Shown piece after piece: positions 21,560 through 29,446 of a DNA stretch of 64,000 bases (its first letter is position 1; every line of letters starts with the position of its first letter). The translations under genes and the position numbers were made by a program. The notes under the pieces were generated by a model. The model was not told where the DNA came from and made no database searches. It saw nothing but the letters and a program-made list of their open reading frames with translations. This stretch comes from Synechococcus sp. PCC 7336 (lineage in GTDB: Bacteria > Cyanobacteriota > Cyanobacteriia > Thermostichales > PCC-7336), in assembly GCF_000332275.1 (NCBI RefSeq), contig NZ_CM001776.1:1163268-1227267 (forward strand). The letters are read 5' to 3'.

Positions 21560-23659
21560 ATGGTTGCCACTCCCACCCGCACCGACAATCCTCTCCTCAT
21601 CGGTCGAGGACTGCCCCCCTTCGATCGCATTCAGCCCGAGCACGTCGTCCCCGGCATCAGCCAACTGCTCGAACAACTGCAGGCGGAGCTGGCAGAACTG
21701 GAGCAAGCCGTAGAGCCCACCTGGGCAGGGCTGGTGGAACCCCTCGATCGCCTCAGCGATCGCCTCAACTGGAGTTGGGGCATTGTCGGTCACCTCATGG
21801 GGGTGAAAAACAGCCCCGAACTGCGGGCAGCCTTTGAAACCGTTCAACCCCAAGTGGTTCAGTTCTATACTCGCCTCGGTCAAAGCAAGCCCCTCTATCT
21901 CGCGTTCAAAGCCCTGCGCGACAGCGACACCTGGACCACTCTTGACAACGCTCAACATCGCATTGTGGAAGCCTCCATCCTGCAAGCGGAGCTGGCCGGT
22001 GTGGGCCTCGAAGGGGAACCACAACAGCGCTTCAACGATATTCAAATGGAGCTGGCCAAACTCTCCACCGACTTTTCCAACCACGTCCTCGACGCCACCA
22101 AAGCCTTCAGTCTCACCCTCGCCACCCCAGAGGAGGTGGGTGGCTTGCCCCCCAGCCTACTCAGCCTCGCCGCCCAAGCCGCCCGCGCAGCAGGTGAAGA
22201 AAATGCTTCCCCCGAGACCGGCCCCTGGCGCATCACCCTCGACTTTCCCAGCTTCGGCCCATTCCTCAAATACAGCACCCGCCGCGATCTGCGCGAAACC
22301 GTCTACAAAGCCTATATCACCCGCGCCTCCAGTGGCGAGCTAGACAACAGCGCCCTCATCGATCGCATTCTGGAACTGCGCCGCGAACAGGCTCAACTGC
22401 TGGGCTTTAACAGCTACGCCGAGCTCAGCCTCGCCAGCAAAATGGCACCTTCCGTCGAAGCTGTGGGCGAGCTGCTGGAGGAATTGCGTGTCGCCAGCTA
22501 CGATGCCGCCGTGCAGGATTTGGCCGACCTCAAAGCCTTCGCGGCCTCTAAAGGGGCTCCAGAAGCAGAGGCGCTCGTGCAGTGGGACATTAGTTTTTGG
22601 GCAGAACGGCTGCGGGAGGATAAGTTTGCCTTCAACGCTGAAGAACTGCGCCCCTATTTCCCACTGCCGCAAGTGTTGAACGGATTGTTCCAGTTATGCG
22701 AACGCATCTTCGATATTTCCATTACTGCTGCTGACGGCACTGCCCCTGTCTGGCATCCCGACGTGCGCTACTTTGAAATCTCCCGAGCGGGAGAGGCGAT
22801 CGCCCACTTCTACCTCGACCCCTACAGTCGCCCAGCCGAAAAGCGAGGCGGTGCCTGGATGGGAGAATGCATCAATCGAGCCAAGCTCGTGGTGGATGGC
22901 AAATCTGCGACTCGGCTGCCGGTGGCCTATCTCACCTGCAATCAGACCCCACCCGTGGACGATAAGCCCAGCCTGATGACCTTCATGGAAGTTCTCACCC
23001 TGTTCCACGAGTTCGGTCACGGCTTGCAGCACATGCTCACCACCGTTGACTATCCCGCTGCGGCGGGCATCAACAATGTGGAATGGGATGCGGTGGAGTT
23101 ACCCAGCCAGTTTATGGAGAACTGGTGCTATCACCGCCAGACTCTCTTCGGCATGGCCAAGCATTACGAAACGGGGGAAACCCTGCCAGAACACTATTAC
23201 GACAAGCTCTTGGCGGCTCGCACCTATCGCAGTGGCTCCCAAATGCTGCGCCAGCTCAATTTCAGCATGGTGGATCTGGAACTGCACCATCGTTACAACC
23301 CCAAGGGGGACGAAACCGTCGCGGACGTGCGCGATCGCATTGCCAAAGTTGCCACCATCCTGCCCCCTTTGCCCGAAGATGCCTTTTTGTGTTCCTTCAG
23401 CCATATCTTCGCCGGGGGATACGCAGCAGGCTATTACAGCTACAAATGGGCGGAGGTGCTCAGTGCCGATGCCTTTTCGGCGTTTGAAGAGGCGGGCTTA
23501 GATGACGATCGGGCGATCGCCGAGACGGGTCGCCGCTTCCGCGATACAGTCCTCGCTCTGGGGGGCGGCCAGCATCCGCTCGAGGTGTTCGAAGCTTTTA
23601 GAGGTCGCGAGCCCAAAACTGAAGCATTGTTGCGTCACAGTGGGCTGTGGGCTGCGTAA
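21560..23659 (+). CDS. prlC: M3-family oligopeptidase A
   Basis: A 699-aa zinc metallopeptidase, the usual length for oligopeptidase A, acting in the cytoplasm on short peptides and cleaved signal or transit fragments. The HExxH site is HEFGHGLQHM near residue 482, followed about 25 residues later by the third ligand region (NNVEWDAVELPSQFMENW). The start MVATPTRTDNPLLIGRGLPPF is typical of cyanobacterial members. The stop is 36 bp before the probable start of the DUF1800 gene. No frameshift or missing residue was seen. Confidence 0.93.
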   Translation: MVATPTRTDNPLLIGRGLPPFDRIQPEHVVPGISQLLEQLQAELAELEQAVEPTWAGLVEPLDRLSDRLNWSWGIVGHLMGVKNSPELRAAFETVQPQVVQFYTRLGQSKPLYLAFKALRDSDTWTTLDNAQHRIVEASILQAELAGVGLEGEPQQRFNDIQMELAKLSTDFSNHVLDATKAFSLTLATPEEVGGLPPSLLSLAAQAARAAGEENASPETGPWRITLDFPSFGPFLKYSTRRDLRETVYKAYITRASSGELDNSALIDRILELRREQAQLLGFNSYAELSLASKMAPSVEAVGELLEELRVASYDAAVQDLADLKAFAASKGAPEAEALVQWDISFWAERLREDKFAFNAEELRPYFPLPQVLNGLFQLCERIFDISITAADGTAPVWHPDVRYFEISRAGEAIAHFYLDPYSRPAEKRGGAWMGECINRAKLVVDGKSATRLPVAYLTCNQTPPVDDKPSLMTFMEVLTLFHEFGHGLQHMLTTVDYPAAAGINNVEWDAVELPSQFMENWCYHRQTLFGMAKHYETGETLPEHYYDKLLAARTYRSGSQMLRQLNFSMVDLELHHRYNPKGDETVADVRDRIAKVATILPPLPEDAFLCSFSHIFAGGYAAGYYSYKWAEVLSADAFSAFEEAGLDDDRAIAETGRRFRDTVLALGGGQHPLEVFEAFRGREPKTEALLRHSGLWAA

Positions 23660-23694
23660 GAGATCGGTGTCCCAATCGGAAAGAGACTACTGAC

Positions 23695-25398
23695 ATGAAA
23701 GGTTGGCTCGATCGCATTCACCGGCAACACATCCGCAGGCAAGGATTAAATCCGTTCGGACGCCCCAGACTGGAGGGTCGCCACCGCAGGCGATCGCTCG
23801 GTTTTCTCATCGGTTTTCTGCTGGCTTGCGCCACCCTGCTGAGCTGGCATCCAGCCACGAGTGCCCCTGCCAGCGCGATCGCCAGTAATATTGCTGCCAC
23901 CGATGCCAATCTCATTCATCTACTGGGCCGCACCAGCTTTGGCCTCGCGCCAGGAGACTTAGAGCGAGTCAAAGCGATGGGAATCTCTGCCTACCTGCAA
24001 GAGCAACTGCACCCCGAAGCGATCGCCCTACCGCCAGCCCTCAGCGAACGACTGGCAGCCGCCAGCATTCCCACCGTCAATGCCGTGCGACCCGGCTCTG
24101 ACGCCGAGACTTCAGACATGCCAACCAGGTCGACAGCAAAATCCCTGCGCCCCCCTGGCTCGACACTCGATCGAGCCCGTCGCGTACGACTGCTGCACTC
24201 CATCGCCAGCCCCCGTCAACTGGAAGCTGTCCTCGTCGATTTTTGGTTCAACCACTTCAATGTCTTCTGTTGCGGCACCGGCGGTCAGTTTCGGGAGAAA
24301 TACTGGCTGATGTCCTACGAAGGCGATGCCATCCGTCCCCACGTGCTGGGCCGCTTTCGAGACATGCTCGGAGCCACCGCCCACCATCCCGCCATGCTGT
24401 TCTATTTAGACAACTGGCAAAACACCGCTCCTAACAGCTTCGGTGCCAGCAATCGCTTCAGCGGCATCAACGAGAACTACGCCCGCGAACTGATGGAACT
24501 CCACACCTTGGGAATAGAGGGTGGCTACCAGCAAGAAGATGTAGAAACACTGGCTCAGATTTTAACGGGCTGGGGAGTGGTCGGAACTCCTAACAGTTTG
24601 CGACGGAGAGGATCGGTAGCACAACAGGCGGTTTCTAACTTTCTGGGGCAACAACAGTCAGAACGGCAACATTCCACCTCGGCCGTTGCGGCTGACGATC
24701 GCTGGGCAGCCTTTGGCTTTGAGTTTGACTACAGCCGCCACGACAGCAGCGATAAAGTGTTCTTGGGAACCGCGATCGCGGGTGGAGGCATGGAAGAGGG
24801 TGAACTGGCCCTAGACCTGTTGGCTCGCCATCCCGCCACCGCCCGCCACATTAGCTACAAGCTGGCCCAATATTTCGTCGCCGACGACCCTCCTACTCGC
24901 CTAGTGGATGCCCTCTCCCAGCATTTCCTCGCTACAGATGGCGATCTGCGAGCCGTCGTCGAAACCCTGCTGGATAGCCCGGAATTTTGGGCGGCAGAAT
25001 ACCGGGGTCGCAAGTTTAAACCCCCCTACCAATTCGTTATTTCCTCCCTGCGAGCGGTTGGGGCTAACAGCGGCAATCCGTTTCCCCGCACGAACAACGG
25101 TGCAGGAGTCAACCAAGCTCTCAATCGCATGAATATGCCCCTCTATGGCTGCCGCATCCCCACCGGCTACTCCAACCTCGAAAGCGACTGGCTCAGCTCC
25201 GATGCCCTGTTGGCCCGTACCCACTTCGCCGCCAATCTCAGTCGCCCCCAATCCCGCTACGGTTACGATCCCGCCTCGGCGATCGCCAGAACTGTCTTGC
25301 CCCAGCTTGCCGCTGACACTGCCGCCACTATCGCCAGCAACCCCCCAGAACTGCAGCCCACCTTGATGCTGGGCAGTCCCGAGATGATGTATCGCTAA
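23695..25398 (+). CDS. DUF1800 exported protein
   Basis: A 567-aa protein from the ATG at 23695; the frame is open to 23647, but that would overlap the oligopeptidase stop. Residues 30-60 form an export signal (RRRSLGFLIGFLLACATLLS, then SAPASA as possible cleavage site). The mature part has HLLGRTSFGLAPGDLERV, VDFWFNHFNVF and NENYARELMELHTLG, hallmarks of the DUF1800 family. Its biochemical function is unknown. It forms a two-gene unit with the DUF1501 gene 36 bp downstream, a pairing common in bacteria. Both carry export signals, so they probably act together outside the cytoplasm. Confidence 0.88.
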   Translation: MKGWLDRIHRQHIRRQGLNPFGRPRLEGRHRRRSLGFLIGFLLACATLLSWHPATSAPASAIASNIAATDANLIHLLGRTSFGLAPGDLERVKAMGISAYLQEQLHPEAIALPPALSERLAAASIPTVNAVRPGSDAETSDMPTRSTAKSLRPPGSTLDRARRVRLLHSIASPRQLEAVLVDFWFNHFNVFCCGTGGQFREKYWLMSYEGDAIRPHVLGRFRDMLGATAHHPAMLFYLDNWQNTAPNSFGASNRFSGINENYARELMELHTLGIEGGYQQEDVETLAQILTGWGVVGTPNSLRRRGSVAQQAVSNFLGQQQSERQHSTSAVAADDRWAAFGFEFDYSRHDSSDKVFLGTAIAGGGMEEGELALDLLARHPATARHISYKLAQYFVADDPPTRLVDALSQHFLATDGDLRAVVETLLDSPEFWAAEYRGRKFKPPYQFVISSLRAVGANSGNPFPRTNNGAGVNQALNRMNMPLYGCRIPTGYSNLESDWLSSDALLARTHFAANLSRPQSRYGYDPASAIARTVLPQLAADTAATIASNPPELQPTLMLGSPEMMYR

Positions 25399-25434
25399 GT
25401 TGGCTCGACAGGAGCCTTGCAGGAGGATGTTCCC

Positions 25435-26670
25435 GTGAAACGCCGTTCTTTTCTAGGCCGCAGTGCCACCTTTGCCGCCAGTAGTTTAGCAACGTTGGGG
25501 CTGTCGGGCTGGTGGCTGCGACAGCCCGCCCGCGCCGCTAGCAGCCGCAGCTTGTTGGTCGTGTTCCTGCGAGGGGGAGCGGATTCTCTCAATGTTCTCG
25601 TCCCCTACGGCGACCCGGCCTATTACAGCTTGCGTCCCACGATCGCGATCGCACCACCCCGTCGCACCAACAGCCAAACGGATGGCGCGATCGCTCTAAC
25701 CGAAGGATTTGGCCTCCATCCCGCCCTCGCCGATTTGCTCCCGCTCTGGCAGCAGGGACAACTCAGTTTCGTACCTGCCTGCGGTCTGCGACCGGCCTCG
25801 CGATCGCATTTCAAAGCCCAAGACGATCTCGAAGTGGGCAGCCCCGATAGTAAGGCGATCGCCGATGGTTGGATGAATCGGTTGTTGGGGCAACTGAGTG
25901 ACGGTTCTGTAGTGCAGGGGGTGAACTTTGGCGGTCCAACGCCGTTGATTATGCGCGGGCGGCAATCGGTCAGTAATTTTCCCCTCAGGACAGCCACCGA
26001 TGCGCCCAATCGACGCCAGGTGGAACTCGCCGATGCATTCTCTCAGCTCTACCAGGGGGCCGATACCTTGGGGCAGGCTTACCGAGAGGGGCGGGAAGCC
26101 CAGGCACTGCTGACCGATGCCTTGCAGCGGGAGATGGTGGAGTCGGGGAGGGGCGCGCCGTCGAGCCGGACCTTTGCCGATCGCGGCCATCAGTTGGGGC
26201 AACTGCTAGCAGCGGAGGTGGGCACGCAGGTGGCGTTTTTGTCAGTGGGGGGCTGGGATACCCACGTCAGCCAAGGCGGTCGCGCGGGGCGCTTGGCAGA
26301 TCAGTTAGAGAATTTGGGGCGGGGGCTAGCGGCGTTGCGAGAGGGGCTGGGCTCGGCCTTGGCAACAACAGCGATCGTGGTGATGTCGGAGTTCGGGCGG
26401 ACGGCGGCAGAAAATGGCAATCGCGGTACGGATCACGGTACGGCAGGATTGTTGTGGGTCTTGGGGGGTGGCTTCAATGGCGGACACGTATTTGGGACTT
26501 GGCCGGGGTTGGGGGAGTCGCAGTTATATCAGGGTCGGGATCTGGCGGTGACAACGGATATTCGGGACGCGATCGCCTCGGTCTTGGCGGCTCAATTTCA
26601 GCTCGATCGCACTCAGCTATCCGAAATTTTTCCCGGTCATTCATTCACTGCTCGCTTGCCGCTGGTGTAA
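25435..26670 (+). CDS. DUF1501 Tat-exported protein
   Basis: A 411-aa protein. I place the start at the GTG at 25435, because AGGAGG lies at 25421-25426 and the protein then begins with a twin-arginine signal, MKRRSFLGRSATF, followed by a hydrophobic stretch ending ARAAS. The body shows VVFLRGGADSLNVLVPYGDP, VGGWDTHVSQGG, VMSEFGRTAAEN and GTDHGTAGLLWVLGG, the sulfatase/phosphatase-like motifs of DUF1501. The His/Asp pattern suggests metal binding, but no substrate is known. It is the partner of the DUF1800 gene upstream. Confidence 0.9.
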   Translation: MKRRSFLGRSATFAASSLATLGLSGWWLRQPARAASSRSLLVVFLRGGADSLNVLVPYGDPAYYSLRPTIAIAPPRRTNSQTDGAIALTEGFGLHPALADLLPLWQQGQLSFVPACGLRPASRSHFKAQDDLEVGSPDSKAIADGWMNRLLGQLSDGSVVQGVNFGGPTPLIMRGRQSVSNFPLRTATDAPNRRQVELADAFSQLYQGADTLGQAYREGREAQALLTDALQREMVESGRGAPSSRTFADRGHQLGQLLAAEVGTQVAFLSVGGWDTHVSQGGRAGRLADQLENLGRGLAALREGLGSALATTAIVVMSEFGRTAAENGNRGTDHGTAGLLWVLGGGFNGGHVFGTWPGLGESQLYQGRDLAVTTDIRDAIASVLAAQFQLDRTQLSEIFPGHSFTARLPLV

Positions 26671-26741
26671 ATCTGCAGAACGTCAGTTCGACAGAGCCAT
26701 CGAACTCACAGGTTGCAGAAGAGTTTGAATCCCTGCGAACT

Positions 26742-28301
26742 TCAAGAAACAAACGTGCCAGCCAATGGTGCAGAAATCGCCTCCTCCAACTCCGCAACCC
26801 CCAACCGCTGCTCCAAAATAGCCATCACTTCGCGGCCAAAATCATCGGGATTGCGATCCCAAGCTTGCAAACACACCTCCCCAAAGAAACTGCCCATCGG
26901 CTCGGGGTTCCACAACAATTTGCGGGCAGTCCAAGGCATCATGCTCATGGGGTCGTAACCCTCGTTTAAAATTCCCTGTTTGATGGCATAACTCTCCAGA
27001 TGCGTGTGGGGCTGCAGGCCAATAAAGAAAATTGCCGGTTCGACATTGTGCCGGCCAAAGATGCTTTCCAGTTCGCGATGGTAGCGAATCGTTTGGCGGA
27101 TGGTCTCCTCCCGCTCGTCAATCACATTGAAGGAATAGTTGACAGACACCAGATCGTCAAAGCCCGCATCTCTGAGATAGCGACAACTTTCCAACACCGT
27201 GCGCAGGTTGTAGCCCATGCGCATCTTGCGCACCAACTCCTGAGACCCACTCGTGATGCCGATCTCGAAATAGTTCATCCCCGTCTTCACCATCAAATCT
27301 GCCAGTTCGGGGGTGAGGTTGTCGGCACGAATGTAGGCAGCCCAATGAATATCGGTCATACCTGCAGCGAGAATTTTCTGCAACAGTTCCACCGCATCGG
27401 CAATATATCGACGGGCAGGAATGAATTGGGCATCGGTAAACCAGAAATTGCGCACCCCCCGCCGGTAGAGCTGCAGCATCTCTCGCACCACTTCATCTGC
27501 AGGGTTGATGCGAACTTTTTTGCCTTCAATCACCGTGTAGATGCAATAGCAGCAGTTATGGGGACAGCCGCGCTTCGTCTGCACCCCGATATAAAAGTCA
27601 CCCCCCTCGAAATAATAGGAAAATTCAGGCCAAATGCTTTCGATATAGTCATAATTACAGGCGGTTTTCTCGATATCGCGCGGCGGCTCGTGAACTAAAC
27701 CGGGACGGGGATCGGCTTCACCCACAACGTAACAGCGTTCGCTATCAAGGCTCTCGCTGCGAATGACCTTTTCTAGCAGGGGTTCCCCTTCGCCCACCGA
27801 AACGATCGTGCCTGTGGGGAGGGAGGTCTTCAGTTGCTCGTAGAAAACACTCACCGCTCCCCCCCCCAGAACGGCTTTCGCTGCGGGATTGTAGTGGCGA
27901 GCCCGCTCGGTCCCCTGCTCGACCAAACTTTGATTCCGCCACAGCTCGCCGTAGTAAGCTGTCACCAGTTTGAGACTGCCGAAAGCGCTGCGGATTTTTT
28001 TGATCGGGTTTTTAGCGTAGTAAAACTCGAAGGCATTTTGTAGGGGATTGCCAGCCCGCCCGTTCACAGGTGCATACACCTGCAGATCCCGCCAAGAATA
28101 GACCAATAGGTCCGGCTGGAACTCGTCAATTTTTTCAAAGAGTTTGGTGCGGAAATCGAGCGGCGGGAAGGTACCCATATCGAAGATGCGCTGATCGATC
28201 GCGGGAAATTGTTTGTGGATGTGGTCGGCGAGGTAAACCGCTCCAATGGGGAAGATGGGGTTGCAAGGAAGGCGGACGTAGAGAATCTTTTGAATGTCCA
28301 T
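26742..28301 (-). CDS. Radical SAM protein, photosystem II high-light acclimation type
   Basis: A 519-aa B12-binding-like radical SAM protein. The N-terminal part starts KILYVRLPCNPIFPIGAVYL, as in proteins with a cobalamin-like Rossmann domain. The cluster motif CPHNCCYC (CxxxCxxC) lies near residue 250, and GVRNFWFTDAQF and FEIGITSGSQELV follow as in the family. From memory this matches a cyanobacterial protein named for photosystem II high-light acclimation; the exact reaction is unknown. It stands alone, convergent with the DUF1501 gene. The start is MDIQKILY at 28301. Confidence 0.8.
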   Translation of the reverse strand: MDIQKILYVRLPCNPIFPIGAVYLADHIHKQFPAIDQRIFDMGTFPPLDFRTKLFEKIDEFQPDLLVYSWRDLQVYAPVNGRAGNPLQNAFEFYYAKNPIKKIRSAFGSLKLVTAYYGELWRNQSLVEQGTERARHYNPAAKAVLGGGAVSVFYEQLKTSLPTGTIVSVGEGEPLLEKVIRSESLDSERCYVVGEADPRPGLVHEPPRDIEKTACNYDYIESIWPEFSYYFEGGDFYIGVQTKRGCPHNCCYCIYTVIEGKKVRINPADEVVREMLQLYRRGVRNFWFTDAQFIPARRYIADAVELLQKILAAGMTDIHWAAYIRADNLTPELADLMVKTGMNYFEIGITSGSQELVRKMRMGYNLRTVLESCRYLRDAGFDDLVSVNYSFNVIDEREETIRQTIRYHRELESIFGRHNVEPAIFFIGLQPHTHLESYAIKQGILNEGYDPMSMMPWTARKLLWNPEPMGSFFGEVCLQAWDRNPDDFGREVMAILEQRLGVAELEEAISAPLAGTFVS

Positions 28302-28550
28302 AGAACCTGTGGGGAGCTAAGGCGAGTTTACGTATCTTCACTTTAATTGATTTTTTCCTGAGTCTTGCCAGTCCGAGCCCTTTAGCAAGCGAGTGCTCTC
28401 GAGGCTGCGTCCCTGCTCAATTCCAGCTCGAAGTGTAGAATTGCTTAGATTGATGGCAATTTCTCGCTAAATTGCCCAGTTGCAGTGTTAGGAATCATCA
28501 TTCGGTTTGGCTGAGGCGATCGCCCGATCGCGGCTGAACCCACAGATATC

Positions 28551-29423
28551 ATGGCTGATGCAGAGTCGAACAAACGATCTCGCTATCGAGAGCGCCGCCA
28601 GCGGTTGCGACAGCAGCAACGGCAGCGGCGGGTCGCGCGGCTGTGGCGGTTTGCCCTGACAGCGAGCTTATTGGGGGGAGCCATCTATGCGACGCAACTG
28701 CCCAATTGGCAAATTCGCACTGCCGAACGGGTTGAAATTGAGGGGAACGAATTGCTCGCCGATGGCGATCTGCGCGCGACCTTGCCCCAGGCATGGCCTC
28801 TCTATATCTGGCAAATCGAGCCCAGTTTGCTGGAAACTGCCCTACTGCAACATCCACTCTTGCGAGCGGTCCGCGTCCGTCGCCAATTGCTGCCGCCTCG
28901 CATTCGGGCTTGGGTATCAGAACGGCAGCCAGCCGCCCAAAGTGACTTTGAAGGGACACCAGGGTTCATCGATACCGAGGGACACTGGGTGGCGCGATCG
29001 TATTTGCCGGGGGGACGGCTGCCGCAGGATTGGCCGACATTGCGGGTATTGGGGGTGAAAGCCCATTCAGAAACCGATTGGGCGGAGTTGCTCTATGTGG
29101 TGCGTCGCAGTCCGGTGGACATTGCCGAAGTGGACTGGCGATCGCCTGAAAACCTCATCATGTCAACGGAATTGGGCACCGTCCATTTTGGTCCCACCTT
29201 CGGCAGCTTGCCTGAGGGCGAGCGAGGCAGTTCCGCCTTTGCCCTGCGCCTCGCAGAGCAGTTGCGAGTGCTCGATCGGATGCGCAACCTCTATAGCGAG
29301 TGCGATTGCACTCCCGAAGACATCGATCGCATCGATCTCTCCCGCCCCGACTCCCCCACCTTTGAACTGACAGAAGCAGCCGCGAGCGCCAGATTTACAA
29401 CTGAAGAAGCAGACTCTGAGTGA
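28551..29423 (+). CDS. ftsQ: FtsQ-type POTRA domain protein
   Basis: A 290-aa bitopic membrane protein. It has a basic cytoplasmic start rich in Arg and Gln, one membrane helix (about residues 30-48, WRFALTASLLGGAIYAT) and a periplasmic POTRA domain (about 55-125: VEIEGNELLADGDLRATLP ... HPLLRAVRVRRQLLPP). A second beta domain follows (PGFIDTEGHWV). FtsQ links the divisome proteins FtsL, FtsB and FtsW and controls septal wall synthesis. Unusually for cyanobacteria, it is not beside ftsZ or mur genes in this window. It converges with the deacetylase gene, with only 23 bp between stops. Confidence 0.8.
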   Translation: MADAESNKRSRYRERRQRLRQQQRQRRVARLWRFALTASLLGGAIYATQLPNWQIRTAERVEIEGNELLADGDLRATLPQAWPLYIWQIEPSLLETALLQHPLLRAVRVRRQLLPPRIRAWVSERQPAAQSDFEGTPGFIDTEGHWVARSYLPGGRLPQDWPTLRVLGVKAHSETDWAELLYVVRRSPVDIAEVDWRSPENLIMSTELGTVHFGPTFGSLPEGERGSSAFALRLAEQLRVLDRMRNLYSECDCTPEDIDRIDLSRPDSPTFELTEAAASARFTTEEADSE

Positions 29424-29446
29424 CACTAACAATCGCCAATGTAACG

